Assembly: GCA_050179645.1 (NCBI GenBank)
Contig: JBFXEX010000036.1
Location: 1 to 47,914 of the forward strand
Length of the DNA stretch: 47,914 bases
Reading direction: 5' to 3'
Origin: VAZQ01 sp050179645
GTDB taxonomy: Bacteria > Pseudomonadota > Alphaproteobacteria > Rhizobiales > Xanthobacteraceae
Both the position numbers and the translations under genes were made by a program. Position 1 is the stretch's first letter; each line of letters opens with the position of its first letter. The notes under the pieces are model-generated. The model did not search any database. It saw only the letters and a list, made by a program, of their open reading frames with translations, and was not told where the DNA came from. This document shows, in pieces, positions 8,243-16,833 of this stretch.

Positions 8243-10045
8243 TTATCCTATTATATCTTGCGACTTGCTGTCGCCGTCCGCGCCAGAGCCGGTTTCGATC
8301 TTGTCCAATATCCGTTCGAGCGTGTCGAGCCGGTCGGCCTCGCGCGGCGGCTTGTCCCAGCGCAGCCGGCTGATGCGCGGAAAGCGCATCGCGAGGCCTG
8401 ACTTGTGCCGTGTCGAACGCTGCAGCCCTTCGAACGCCACCTCCAGCACCAAGCCCTTGTCGGCCTCGTGAACAACTTCGCGCACCGGGCCGAACCGCTC
8501 CACCGTATTGCGGCGCACGTAGCGGTCGATCTGGATCAGTTCCTCATCGGTGAATCCGAAATAGGCCTTGCCGACCGGGACGAGCTCATCGCCGTCGTCG
8601 CTGGCGGTCCAGACGCCGAACGTATAGTCGGAATAGTACGACGAGCGCTTGCCATGTCCGCGCTGGGCATAGAGCAGCACCGCGTCGACGGTGAACGGAT
8701 CGCGCTTCCACTTCCACCACAAGCCTTTCGGCCGGCCCGGCACGTAAGGTGTGTCGCGGCGCTTGAGCATGACGCCCTCGACCGCGTCGGCGTCCGCGCC
8801 GGCGCCGGCCGCGCCCGGATTCTGACGTGCGGCGGTGAGTTCGTCCCAGGTGGCAAACGGGATGAGCGGCGAAATGTCGATCCTCGGATCGTCGAGCCGA
8901 GCAATGAGTGCTTCGAGCCGCGCGCGACGCGCGACGAACGGCTGGTCGCGCAGGTCCTCGTCGCCCTCGACCAGCAGATCGTAGGCGCGCAGATGCGCCG
9001 GGAATTCCGCCAGCAGCTTGGAGGTGACGGTCTTGCGATTGAGCCGCTGCTGCAGCACGTTGAAGCTCTGCACCCGGCCCTCGCGCACGATCAGCAGTTC
9101 GCCGTCAATTGCCGCCGGGAGCCGCAGCACGTCGATCAAATCCGGGAAGCCGCCCGAGATGTCCTCGCCGGTCCGTGAATAAAGCCGCGCGACGGTGGCG
9201 CCGTCGTCGCGAATCCCGGCGACCGCCTGCACACGGATCCCGTCCCACTTCCATTCGGCGGCGAAATCGCCGGGGTCCATTCCGGCGAAATCATCGAGCG
9301 CATGCGACAGCATCGGCGGCCGGAACGGCGTGGGATCGCGGTTCACGGGCTTGTCGGCGAGCCCTTCGAGCCAGGCAAACAGCTCGGTGTAGGGCGGCTT
9401 GAGCCCGGGCCAGATCAGTTCGATCTCCTGCGGGTCTTTGTCGCCGAGTGCTGCGGCGGCGGTCTTGGCGAGCCGCGCCGAGACGCCGATCCGCAGCGCG
9501 CCGGTGACGAGCTTCAACAGCGCCCAGCGCCCGGTCTCGTCCAGCGCATCGAGCCAGGCGGCGAGCTGCCGCGGCAGTTCGGACTTGCCGAGCGTGGCGA
9601 GTGTGATCACGACCTCCGACAGCGATGGTGCGAAGAAATCCTCTCCCCTTGTGGGAGACGGTGGCGCCGAAGGCGCCAGGTGAGGGGGCTCGACGAGGTG
9701 TAACATCGGCCCCTCACCCCGCGCTGTCGCGCGCCCCCTCTCCCACAAGGGGAGAGGGGGCTTTCCCTGCCGCTCGACCGGCCACATCAGCGCGACGGTT
9801 TCGGAGAGGTCTCCGACGTAGTCGTAGGACAGCTCGAACAGCACCGGATCGCTGCGTTCGGAAATCAACGTGCGAATCACGTTGGGCTTGGCATGGCGGA
9901 AGCTCAGCGCACCGGTGAGTGCGGCGAGCGCGAAGCCGCGCTCCGGATCGCCCGTGCTGCGGAAATAATCGGTGATCAGGCGCAGCTTGTTGTTGCGGCC
10001 CGGCTCGTAAGCGAGGCGATCGAGCAGATCGGCAAAGCGGTTCAT
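8243..10045 (-). CDS. Ligase-associated cluster ATP-dependent DNA ligase, with an in-frame repeat insertion
   Basis: The protein has 600 residues. The N-terminal helical DNA-binding domain starts MNRFADLLDRLAYEP. The nucleotidyltransferase core has motif I EWKWDGIR (AMP-accepting Lys about 266), motif Ia YSRTGEDISGGFPDL, motif III DGELLI, motif IV EGVMLKRRD and motif V LWWKWKRDP, followed by an OB domain. It seals DNA nicks with ATP. It belongs with the exonuclease at 11265, the helicase at 12412 and PdeM at 15132, a four-gene repair set known from many bacteria (Lhr-core / MPE / Exo / Lig). Residues about 97-135 are encoded by a palindromic repeat (9641-9756) and read as Pro/Arg/Gly-rich filler (PPLPLWERGR... 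APPSPTRGED) between MWP and LSEVV, inside the N-terminal domain. ATG 10045 fits the family start; the frame is open further upstream. Confidence 0.93.
   Translation of the reverse strand: MNRFADLLDRLAYEPGRNNKLRLITDYFRSTGDPERGFALAALTGALSFRHAKPNVIRTLISERSDPVLFELSYDYVGDLSETVALMWPVERQGKPPLPLWERGRATARGEGPMLHLVEPPHLAPSAPPSPTRGEDFFAPSLSEVVITLATLGKSELPRQLAAWLDALDETGRWALLKLVTGALRIGVSARLAKTAAAALGDKDPQEIELIWPGLKPPYTELFAWLEGLADKPVNRDPTPFRPPMLSHALDDFAGMDPGDFAAEWKWDGIRVQAVAGIRDDGATVARLYSRTGEDISGGFPDLIDVLRLPAAIDGELLIVREGRVQSFNVLQQRLNRKTVTSKLLAEFPAHLRAYDLLVEGDEDLRDQPFVARRARLEALIARLDDPRIDISPLIPFATWDELTAARQNPGAAGAGADADAVEGVMLKRRDTPYVPGRPKGLWWKWKRDPFTVDAVLLYAQRGHGKRSSYYSDYTFGVWTASDDGDELVPVGKAYFGFTDEELIQIDRYVRRNTVERFGPVREVVHEADKGLVLEVAFEGLQRSTRHKSGLAMRFPRISRLRWDKPPREADRLDTLERILDKIETGSGADGDSKSQDIIG
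9641..9756. repeat. REPIN-like element inserted in frame in the DNA ligase gene
   Basis: Outer arms CTCTCCCCTTGTGGGAGA (9641-9658) and TCTCCCACAAGGGGAGAG (9739-9756) are perfect 18-base inverse copies. Inner arms GGTGAGGGG (9679-9687) and CCCCTCACC (9710-9718) flank a 22-base unpaired spacer. A small hairpin (GGCGCC-GAA-GGCGCC) sits in the left half. The architecture, two inverted REP-like halves around a short spacer, is shared with five other elements in the window. The ligase frame passes through without a stop. Confidence 0.9.
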
Positions 10046-10155
10046 GTCGTGCTTGTGACGTCCGGATTGAGTGGCCGTCGCATCCGGCGACCACTCGCCG
10101 ATGTGCTGCGATTCACTTATAGGTAGGCAGCGACGCGGCGGGCGAAAGGTGCAGC

Positions 10156-11280
10156 ATGGCAAATCTACATCGCCGGGAGGTGCTTGGCGGCCTCGCGGCG
10201 GCGGCTACGGCATCGTTCGCCCGAGCGCAACCGACCGCGGTGATCGCGACCGCGCCGCCGGCCGACGGCCCGTTGAGCAGCACGTCGGTTGCTGCCCTGC
10301 TTGCGCAGCACAAGGTGCCGGGTGCGAGTCTCGCCATCATCAGCGGGGCCGCGATCGTCGCGACTTACGGCTACGGCAGCGCGCAGGCCGGCCGCCCGGT
10401 GACGCCGCAGACCCGGTTCCAGGCCGCATCAATCAGCAAGACGGTGAACGCACTTGCCGTCCTCAAGCTGGCAGAAGCCGACGAACTTCGGCTGGACGAT
10501 CCGGTCAATCAGCGCCTCAGGTCATGGAAGCTGCCCGACAACGCGCTGACCGCGGTCACGCCAGTGACGATCCGGATGCTTCTCAATCATACCGGCGGCA
10601 CGACCGTGTCGGGCTTCGAGGGCTACCCGGAGGGCGCGCGGCTGCCGACGCTGATCGACATTCTGAACGGCACGCCGCCCGCCAACTCGGCGCCGGTGCG
10701 CGTCGAGTGGCCGCCCGGCAAGTCGTTCCACTACTCGGGTGGTGGCACCATGGTGCTGCAGCAGATGGTGATCGACGTGACGGTCGGCCAATACCCGATG
10801 GTCGCCTACGACCTGGTGCTCGACCTGCTCGAAATGCGCGACAGCAACTTCGACCAGCCGCCGCCCGGCTCGGACTTTGCCAGATGCGCATTCGGCGCCG
10901 GCTCCGACGGCAAGGAGTTGCCCGGCGGCTTCCGCGTCTATCCGGAATTCGCCGCGGCGGGCCTGTGGACCACGCCGCATGATCTCGCCCTGATGGTGAT
11001 CGGAATCCTCCAGTCGCATGCCGGCCGCCCCGGCGCCTTCCTGCCGGCGGCGCGGGCGCGCGAGATGCTGACGCCGGCAATCGACGGCGCGGCTCTGGGC
11101 ACCTTCATCGATGCCAAGGGCATGTTCTGGCACAACGGCGGCAACATCGGCTACCGCTCGCTCTATGTCGGCGATCCGGCGAGCGGCAACGGCATGGCGG
11201 CAATGACCAACGGCGATAACGGCGAAGCCGTGTGCAACGCGCTGCGTGATCGCGTGGCGGCGGCCTACGCCTGGCGCTGA
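10156..11280 (+). CDS. Exported serine hydrolase, class C beta-lactamase / PBP4B-like
   Basis: The protein has 374 residues. The N-terminus HRREVLGGLAAAATASFARAQ is a twin-arginine-type signal with a cleavage site near residue 25, so it is likely periplasmic. The catalytic SxxK is SISK (near residue 95), the second motif is YSGGG in place of the usual YxN (near residue 194), and the third is HNGGN near residue 325. This fits the beta-lactamase/esterase superfamily (Pfam Beta-lactamase) of peptidases, esterases and amidases; antibiotic hydrolysis is not implied. It lies on the opposite strand between the ligase and exonuclease genes of the repair cluster and overlaps the 3' end of the exonuclease gene by 16 bases, tail to tail. 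It probably joined the locus later. Confidence 0.87.
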   Translation: MANLHRREVLGGLAAAATASFARAQPTAVIATAPPADGPLSSTSVAALLAQHKVPGASLAIISGAAIVATYGYGSAQAGRPVTPQTRFQAASISKTVNALAVLKLAEADELRLDDPVNQRLRSWKLPDNALTAVTPVTIRMLLNHTGGTTVSGFEGYPEGARLPTLIDILNGTPPANSAPVRVEWPPGKSFHYSGGGTMVLQQMVIDVTVGQYPMVAYDLVLDLLEMRDSNFDQPPPGSDFARCAFGAGSDGKELPGGFRVYPEFAAAGLWTTPHDLALMVIGILQSHAGRPGAFLPAARAREMLTPAIDGAALGTFIDAKGMFWHNGGNIGYRSLYVGDPASGNGMAAMTNGDNGEAVCNALRDRVAAAYAWR

Positions 11281-12305
11281 TCCGCGTCGGCGGCGCCGTC
11301 CTCGTCCTCGTCCTCGTCGCCGTAGCCAACGATGGCAAGCGGCCGCGCCTGAAGCCCGTGCGTCGCGCACCAGTGGACCAGCGCGTCCTCCTGGCCGTGT
11401 GTCACCCAGACCTCCGACGCGACGGTCGCCCCGATGGTCGAGGTCAGCCCGTCCCAGTCGGCGTGATCCGAGATCACCAGCGGCAGTTCGATGCCGCGCT
11501 GGCGCGCCCGCGCCCGCACCCGCATCCAGCCCGACGCGAACGCCGTTACCGGATCGGGAAACCGGCGCGACCACAGGTCGGTCAGGGCTGAGGGCGGCGC
11601 GATCGCAATCGCACCGCCCAGTTCCGCTTTCTTCGCACCGCTGACGAGACGCAGCTCGCCGAGATCGACCCGCTCGGCGTAATAGCGGGTGATCTTGTCC
11701 ATGGCGCCGTGCAGATAGATCGGCGCGTCGTAGCCGGCCTTGCGCAACAAGGCGATCACGCGCTGCGCCTTGCCGAGCGAGTAGGCGCCGACGAGATGCG
11801 CCCGCTCCGGAAAGAGCCCCACCGAGTGCAGCAGGCGCGCGATTTCGCCGTCCGAATTGCCGTGGCGGAACACCGGCAGGCCGAACGTTGCTTCGGTAAT
11901 GAACACGTTGCACGGCACCAGCTCGAACGGCGTGCAGGTGGGGTCGGGAACGTCCTTGTAGTCGCCCGACGCGACGATTCGCAGGCCGTTGGCCTCGACG
12001 GCGATCTGCGCCGAGCCGAGCACGTGCCCGGCGGGATGGAAGGTGGCGCGGACGCCGTTGAGCGTCACGCTCTCGCCATAGCGGATCGCCTGCGTGCTGC
12101 CGGCGAAGTTCTCGCCGTAGCGCAGCCGCATGATGTCGAGCGTTTCCTGCGTTGCGAGCACCGCGCCGTGACCGGCGCGCGCATGATCCGAGTGCCCGTG
12201 CGTGATCAGCGCCCGCTCGACCGCCCGGGTCGGGTCGATATGAAAGCCGCCGGTCTTGCAACAGACCCCTGACGGGGTGGGCACGAGAAGATCTTCCGGA
12301 CGCAT
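11265..12305 (-). CDS. Ligase-associated DNA damage response exonuclease (metallo-beta-lactamase fold)
   Basis: The protein has 346 residues from the preferred ATG, whose start MRPEDLLVPTPSG fits the family; an ATG at 12389 would add 28 poorly conserved residues. It is a metallo-beta-lactamase/beta-CASP-like nuclease: THGHSDHA metal motif near residue 36, GHVLGSAQI, ASGDYKD, TEATFGLPVF, YSLGKAQR, ISDHADW and VTHGQ. Characterised relatives are manganese-dependent DNA nucleases acting with the linked ligase and helicase. The C-terminal tail after VGYG is an acidic DEDEDEDG run. It is divergent from the helicase (106 bases between starts) and converges on the serine hydrolase with a 16-base overlap. 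Confidence 0.9.
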   Translation of the reverse strand: MRPEDLLVPTPSGVCCKTGGFHIDPTRAVERALITHGHSDHARAGHGAVLATQETLDIMRLRYGENFAGSTQAIRYGESVTLNGVRATFHPAGHVLGSAQIAVEANGLRIVASGDYKDVPDPTCTPFELVPCNVFITEATFGLPVFRHGNSDGEIARLLHSVGLFPERAHLVGAYSLGKAQRVIALLRKAGYDAPIYLHGAMDKITRYYAERVDLGELRLVSGAKKAELGGAIAIAPPSALTDLWSRRFPDPVTAFASGWMRVRARARQRGIELPLVISDHADWDGLTSTIGATVASEVWVTHGQEDALVHWCATHGLQARPLAIVGYGDEDEDEDGAADADQRQA

Positions 12306-12411
12306 CAGCTCCAGATAAGCCGCCAGTGGTGCCGACGCGAGGGCCGACGTGTCGGCGGGTTCGCGCCACGCCGGCCTCGACCGCGCCATGGCCGGAGGCT
12401 AACAGGGCGGC

Positions 12412-15135
12412 ATGACCGTGCTCGAACGACCGGCCGTGACACTCCTGCCCGAGCGCTTCGTCCGCTGGTTTGCGAGCCGCGGCTGGGCGCCGCGTCCGCA
12501 TCAATTGGAACTGCTCGCCAAAGCGCGAGCGGGCCGTTCCGTCCTGCTGATTGCGCCGACCGGCGCCGGCAAGACGCTCGCGGGTTTTCTCCCCACCCTG
12601 GTGGAATTGAGCGCTGTGGAGCAGCGAAAGCGGTCTGCTCCTTCCCCCCTTGAGGGGGAGGGGTGGGGAGGGGGGTGGCCGCAAGTTCCGGACTCGCCAT
12701 CACCCCCCTCCCTGTCCCTCCCCTTCAAGGGAGGAGGGGACGGTGCGGCACGGTCGCGTGGCCCAACCGCCGACGGAGATCGCGTTCCAAGCGCTGGCCC
12801 CACCGGAACGCTCTCGCCGCGCCGGCTCATCTCCACCGGACGCGGCGTGCGCCGGGAGGGCGGGCTGCACACGCTCTACATCTCGCCGCTCAAGGCGCTC
12901 GCGGTCGACATCGCGCGCAATCTCGAACGGCCGGTTGCCGAGATGGCGCTTCCCATCCGCGTCGAGACCCGCACCGGCGACACCCCGGCGAGCAAGCGGC
13001 AGCGCCAGCGCCGCGATCCGCCGCATATCCTGCTCACCACGCCCGAGCAGCTTGCGCTGATCCTGGCCTCTCCCGATGCGCCCTACCTGTTCGGTTCGCT
13101 CAAGCGCATCGTGCTCGACGAACTGCATTCGCTCGTCATCAGCAAGCGCGGCGACCTGTTGGGGCTTGGACTTGCACGGTTGTTCCGGCTGGCACCCGAC
13201 ATCACCAGCGTCGGACTGTCCGCGACCGTGGCCGAGCCGGACGATCTGCGCCGCTACCTTGTCCCGCAGAGAGCAGACGGCGCGGCGCTGGCCGATCTGG
13301 TGCTGGCGGAAGCCGGTGCTCCGCCCGACGTCCGTATTCTCGATACCGCCGAGCGTCTGCCGTGGGCCGGGCATTCGGCACATCACGCGATCAATGAAAT
13401 CTACGGGCTGATCGGGCGTCACAACACCACGCTGGTGTTCGTCAACACCCGTAGCCAGGCCGAGAGCATTTTTCAGGAACTCTGGCACGTCAACGACGAC
13501 AACCACGCGATCGCGCTGCATCACGGTTCGCTCGACGTCGCGCAACGCCGCAAGGTCGAGGCCGCGATGGCGGCCGGCACCTTGCGGGCGGTGGTGGCGA
13601 CCTCGTCGCTCGATCTCGGCATCGACTGGGGCGATGTCGATCTGGTGATCAACGTGGGCGCGCCGAAGGGGGCGTCGCGGCTCCTGCAGCGCATCGGCCG
13701 CGCCAACCACCGCATGGACGAGCCGTCGAAAGGCGTGCTGATTCCGGCGAACCGCTTCGAGGTGCTGGAATGCACCGCGGCGCTCGGCGCCATTGCGGAA
13801 AACGCGCAGGACACGCCGGCCGCGCGGGTCGGCGCGCTCGACGTGCTGGCGCAGCACGTGCTGGGGAGTGCCTGCGGCGAGCCGTTCCGCGCCGACGATC
13901 TCTACGCCGAAATGCGGACCGCGGCGCCCTATGCGGATCTCGCGCGCGCCGATTTCGATGCGGTGCTGGATTTCGTCGCGACCGGCGGCTACGCGCTCAA
14001 GGCCTACGAGCGCTTCGCCAAAATCCGAAAAGGCGCCGACGGGCTGTGGCGCGTCACCCACCCGATGATCGCGCAACGCTATCGCATGAACGTCGGCACC
14101 ATCGTCGAGGCCGACATGCTGAAGGTGCGGCTGGTGCGCTCGCGCGCCTCGAAGATGATCCCCCGCGGCGGGCGCATCCTCGGCGAGGTCGAGGAGTATT
14201 TCATCGAGATGCTGACTCCGGGCGACACGTTCGTGTTCGCCGGCGAAATCCTGCGATACGAAACGATGATGCAGGACGAGGTCTACGTCTCGCGTGCAAA
14301 CTCCGAAGATCCCAAGGTACCGGCCTATGAGGGCGGCAAGTTCCCGCTCTCCACTTATCTCGCCGATCGCGTCCGCAGAATCATTTCCGATCACGACGAA
14401 TGGCGGCAACTGCCCGCGCAGGTGCGCGAGTGGCTGGAATTTCAGGAATGGCGTTCGCGGTTGCCCGGCCGCCGCGAACTGCTGGTCGAGACCTTCCCGC
14501 GCGCCGACAAGTATTACCTCGTCTGTTATCCGTTCGAAGGACGGCTGGCGCACCAGACGCTCGGCATGTTGCTGACGCGGCGGCTGGAGCGGGCAAGGCT
14601 GCGGCCGCTCGGCTTCGTCGCCAACGAATATGCGCTGGCGGTCTGGGGGCTGGGCGACGTCGCGCGGAAGATCGCGCGCGGCGAACTTGCGCTCGATGCC
14701 TTGTTCGACGAGGACATGCTGGGCGACGACCTCGAGGCTTGGCTCGCCGAATCTGCCCTGATGAAGCGCACATTCCGCACCTGCGCGATCATCGCCGGGC
14801 TGATCGAGCGGCGTTTTCCCGGCAAGGAAAAATCCCGCCGCGAGGTCACGATTTCGACCGATCTGGTCTATGATGTGTTGCGCAAGCACCAGGGCGACCA
14901 CATCCTGTTGCGCGCGGCACGCGCCGACGCGGCGACCGGCCTGCTTGACATCCGGCGGCTCGGCGAGATGCTCTCTCGCATCCGGGGACGGATTGTCCAC
15001 AAGGCGCTGGACCATCTTTCTCCCCTCGCGGTTCCGGTGCTGCTGGAGATCGGCCGGGAGAGCGTCTATGGCGAGGCGTCGGAAGGAATGCTGGCCGAAA
15101 TGGAGGCCGAACTGGTCAAAGAGGCGATGCGGTGA
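12412..15135 (+). CDS. Ligase-associated DEXH-box DNA helicase (Lhr-core), with an in-frame repeat insertion
   Basis: The protein has 907 residues, about 80 longer than I expect for this family. Motifs: PHQLELLAKA, Walker A APTGAGKT (48-55), DELH (236-239), SAT (270-272), VFVNTRSQAE, TSSLDLGIDWGDVD and QRIGRANHR (426-434), followed by the winged-helix and Lhr-core domains. It is an ATP-driven DNA translocase of the four-gene repair cluster. Residues about 76-110 come from a palindromic repeat (12638-12740), followed by about 40 further low-complexity residues; together they split Walker A from motif Ia (LHTLYISPLKAL). Whether the ATPase tolerates this loop is untested. The stop overlaps the pdeM start (GTGA, 15132-15135), so the pair is translationally coupled. 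Confidence 0.93.
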   Translation: MTVLERPAVTLLPERFVRWFASRGWAPRPHQLELLAKARAGRSVLLIAPTGAGKTLAGFLPTLVELSAVEQRKRSAPSPLEGEGWGGGWPQVPDSPSPPSLSLPFKGGGDGAARSRGPTADGDRVPSAGPTGTLSPRRLISTGRGVRREGGLHTLYISPLKALAVDIARNLERPVAEMALPIRVETRTGDTPASKRQRQRRDPPHILLTTPEQLALILASPDAPYLFGSLKRIVLDELHSLVISKRGDLLGLGLARLFRLAPDITSVGLSATVAEPDDLRRYLVPQRADGAALADLVLAEAGAPPDVRILDTAERLPWAGHSAHHAINEIYGLIGRHNTTLVFVNTRSQAESIFQELWHVNDDNHAIALHHGSLDVAQRRKVEAAMAAGTLRAVVATSSLDLGIDWGDVDLVINVGAPKGASRLLQRIGRANHRMDEPSKGVLIPANRFEVLECTAALGAIAENAQDTPAARVGALDVLAQHVLGSACGEPFRADDLYAEMRTAAPYADLARADFDAVLDFVATGGYALKAYERFAKIRKGADGLWRVTHPMIAQRYRMNVGTIVEADMLKVRLVRSRASKMIPRGGRILGEVEEYFIEMLTPGDTFVFAGEILRYETMMQDEVYVSRANSEDPKVPAYEGGKFPLSTYLADRVRRIISDHDEWRQLPAQVREWLEFQEWRSRLPGRRELLVETFPRADKYYLVCYPFEGRLAHQTLGMLLTRRLERARLRPLGFVANEYALAVWGLGDVARKIARGELALDALFDEDMLGDDLEAWLAESALMKRTFRTCAIIAGLIERRFPGKEKSRREVTISTDLVYDVLRKHQGDHILLRAARADAATGLLDIRRLGEMLSRIRGRIVHKALDHLSPLAVPVLLEIGRESVYGEASEGMLAEMEAELVKEAMR
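12638..12740. repeat. REPIN-like element inserted in frame in the helicase gene
   Basis: Inner arms GGGAGGGGGGTG (12666-12677) and CACCCCCCTCCC (12701-12712) are perfect inverse copies around a 23-base spacer. Outer parts CTTCCCCCCTTGA (from 12641) and TTCAAGGGAGGAGGGG (12724-12739) pair imperfectly. Same layout as the ligase insertion. The helicase frame reads through as Pro/Gly/Ser-rich residues without a stop. Confidence 0.87.
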
Positions 15136-16019
15136 GCGGGCACGACGCTGAATTTTCGGCTCGCGATGCGGAGGCGAATGCCGATGCGTCGAGCGGCGTT
15201 GGATTGCCGATGGCGGAACCGGCGCCCGCCGCAGCCGGGACGGAGGCATCGCCGGACGCGACCGTGCTCTCATCGCCTGAAGGTAATGAGCCGGTCGCTG
15301 CCGTGCCGACCGCCTCGCAGGCTCAGCCCCAGCAGACTGCAAGCACCGAAATCTATGTCGCCGGGGTGCGGCTCGTCGCCGACTGCGAAGGCGCGCTCTA
15401 CTGGCCGGACGAAGGGGCGCTGATCGTCGCCGATCTGCACCTGGAAAAGGGATCGAGCTACGCTACCCGCGGCGTCCTGCTGCCGCCTTACGACACGGCC
15501 GCGACCTTGGCGCGATTGGCGGAACTCATCGGCCGTTATGCGCCAAAGGCGGTGATTGCGCTCGGCGATAGTTTCCACGACGGCGACGGGCCAATGCGGC
15601 TCGGCGACGCCGACCGTGCGGCTCTGCTCGCGCTGCAACGTGGGCGCGACTGGCTTTGGGTCGCCGGCAATCACGATCCCGACCCGTCGAAGCACGTCGC
15701 GGGAAGCTTCGCGGCGACACTCGCCATCGGGCCGCTGCTGTTCCGGCATGCGCCGCAGGCGGGCGCGGTCAGCGGCGAGGTCGCCGGCCACCTGCATCCG
15801 GTCGCGCGGGTCAGCGGCCGCGGCCGGACGGTGCGGCGGCGCTGCTTCGTCAGCGACCGCAGGCGCGTGATCCTGCCGGCGTTTGGTGCCTATGCGGGCG
15901 GGCTCAACGTGCGTGACCAGGCGTTCGCCGAGATTTTCGGCAACCTGGCGTTCACGGCTCACATGCTCGGCAAGGCCCGCGTCTACGCCTTCGCGGCGAC
16001 GCACTGCCTCGCCGATTAG
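15132..16019 (+). CDS. pdeM: Ligase-associated DNA damage response endonuclease/phosphoesterase PdeM
   Basis: The protein has 295 residues. The metallophosphoesterase core starts near residue 74 and has DLHLEKGSS (metal Asp, His), GDSFHDGDG, the GNHDP signature, and GHLHP near residue 218. It is the fourth member of the ligase-exonuclease-helicase set, thought to process DNA ends. The first about 72 residues (Ala/Pro/Ser/Glu-rich, low complexity, for example AEPAPAAAGTEASPDATV) precede the normal start of the family (EIYVAGVRLVADCEGALYW) and look like a disordered extension. The GTG start overlaps the helicase stop by 4 bases; a later start such as Met27 is possible but would lose the coupling. 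Confidence 0.88.
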   Translation: MSGHDAEFSARDAEANADASSGVGLPMAEPAPAAAGTEASPDATVLSSPEGNEPVAAVPTASQAQPQQTASTEIYVAGVRLVADCEGALYWPDEGALIVADLHLEKGSSYATRGVLLPPYDTAATLARLAELIGRYAPKAVIALGDSFHDGDGPMRLGDADRAALLALQRGRDWLWVAGNHDPDPSKHVAGSFAATLAIGPLLFRHAPQAGAVSGEVAGHLHPVARVSGRGRTVRRRCFVSDRRRVILPAFGAYAGGLNVRDQAFAEIFGNLAFTAHMLGKARVYAFAATHCLAD

Positions 16020-16041
16020 CGACCGGCCGCGTGCGGCATTA

Positions 16042-16833
16042 TTAATCCCGGCGGAACACCACGCTGGCGAACCAGCCGGTCGCGAGCGCCATCATGGCGG
16101 TCATGATGCCGTAGAGCAGGCCGTGATTGCGGGCGGCACTGCTGACGACCTGCTCGAAACCCGCCTTGTAGACCTCCAGCGCCGATTGCGTGCGCGCTAT
16201 CGGAGCGCCGTCGACGAACAGCCGGACGTCTACCTCGTAGTTCCCGACCGGAACGGTCGCCGGCAGCGGTATCGAAGCGCGGAACAGCGCGGGCGTCAGG
16301 AAGGTCACGCCGTTCGAGACTTCCCGATAGAGGCTGGCGTCGATCCTGAGCTTGAGGAACGCCGCGCGGAATGGGTCGTCGCCGAACGTGTCGTCGCCGG
16401 TGCCGCTGGTGCGCTGGGGCAGGGGGAAATTGTCGAGCCCGAGTTGCAGCCTCTGCAGCGTCTCGGGGCTGGCGATGTCGTCGAGCGGCCGGTTGGCGAG
16501 CACCGCAAGATATGCGGGCACATTCTCGAAAAGGCGCGAGTCGGTGTTGACCCAGATGCCGAGCACGCGCGACTTGCGGAACGTCACCAGCGTCTGCCGT
16601 GGGCCGGTCACCGTCGCCACGATGTCATAGCCGCCGCGCCGGGGCTTCGAATTGGCATCCTGCTCGATGCCGCCGAACAGCACGACCTCGTCGCCGGTGA
16701 AATTCGAGGTCACCATCACGCGATGGTTGGACAGCGACGACACGAGCCGCTCGGCCGGCGCCGGCATCGTCGCGCCGACGAGGCCGGCGAGCCCTGCGGC
16801 CAATGCGATCCACTTCGATGCGGTCGTCCTCAT
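16042..16833 (-). CDS. TIGR02186-like envelope protein with C-terminal membrane anchor
   Basis: The protein has 263 residues. A signal peptide (WIALAAGLAGLVGATMPAPA) is followed by a beta-rich domain starting ERLVSSLSNHRVMVTSNFTGDEVVLFG and containing GGYDIVATVTGPRQ. A C-terminal transmembrane helix (LLYGIMTAMMALATGWFASVVF) ends in FRRD. This matches an alphaproteobacterial family annotated TIGR02186, which I recall is nearly always next to a TSUP permease, as here: its ATG overlaps the permease stop by 4 bases (16830-16833). The domain probably lies in the periplasm as a partner of the permease. The ATG at 16833 was chosen over longer upstream frames because of the overlap and the signal peptide. 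Confidence 0.85.
   Translation of the reverse strand: MRTTASKWIALAAGLAGLVGATMPAPAERLVSSLSNHRVMVTSNFTGDEVVLFGGIEQDANSKPRRGGYDIVATVTGPRQTLVTFRKSRVLGIWVNTDSRLFENVPAYLAVLANRPLDDIASPETLQRLQLGLDNFPLPQRTSGTGDDTFGDDPFRAAFLKLRIDASLYREVSNGVTFLTPALFRASIPLPATVPVGNYEVDVRLFVDGAPIARTQSALEVYKAGFEQVVSSAARNHGLLYGIMTAMMALATGWFASVVFRRD

Noticed and set aside
10156..11280. Antibiotic-resistance beta-lactamase
   Set aside because: The second motif is YSG, not YxN, and sequence landmarks fit the broad serine hydrolase family better than class C enzymes.
10522..12684. Long minus-strand open frame across the serine hydrolase, exonuclease and helicase start
   Set aside because: Composition is Arg/Ala/Gly-rich and without domains; it is a high-GC shadow of the real genes.
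12700..15342. 880-residue minus-strand frame opposite the helicase
   Set aside because: Antisense shadow; the plus-strand frame has all helicase motifs.
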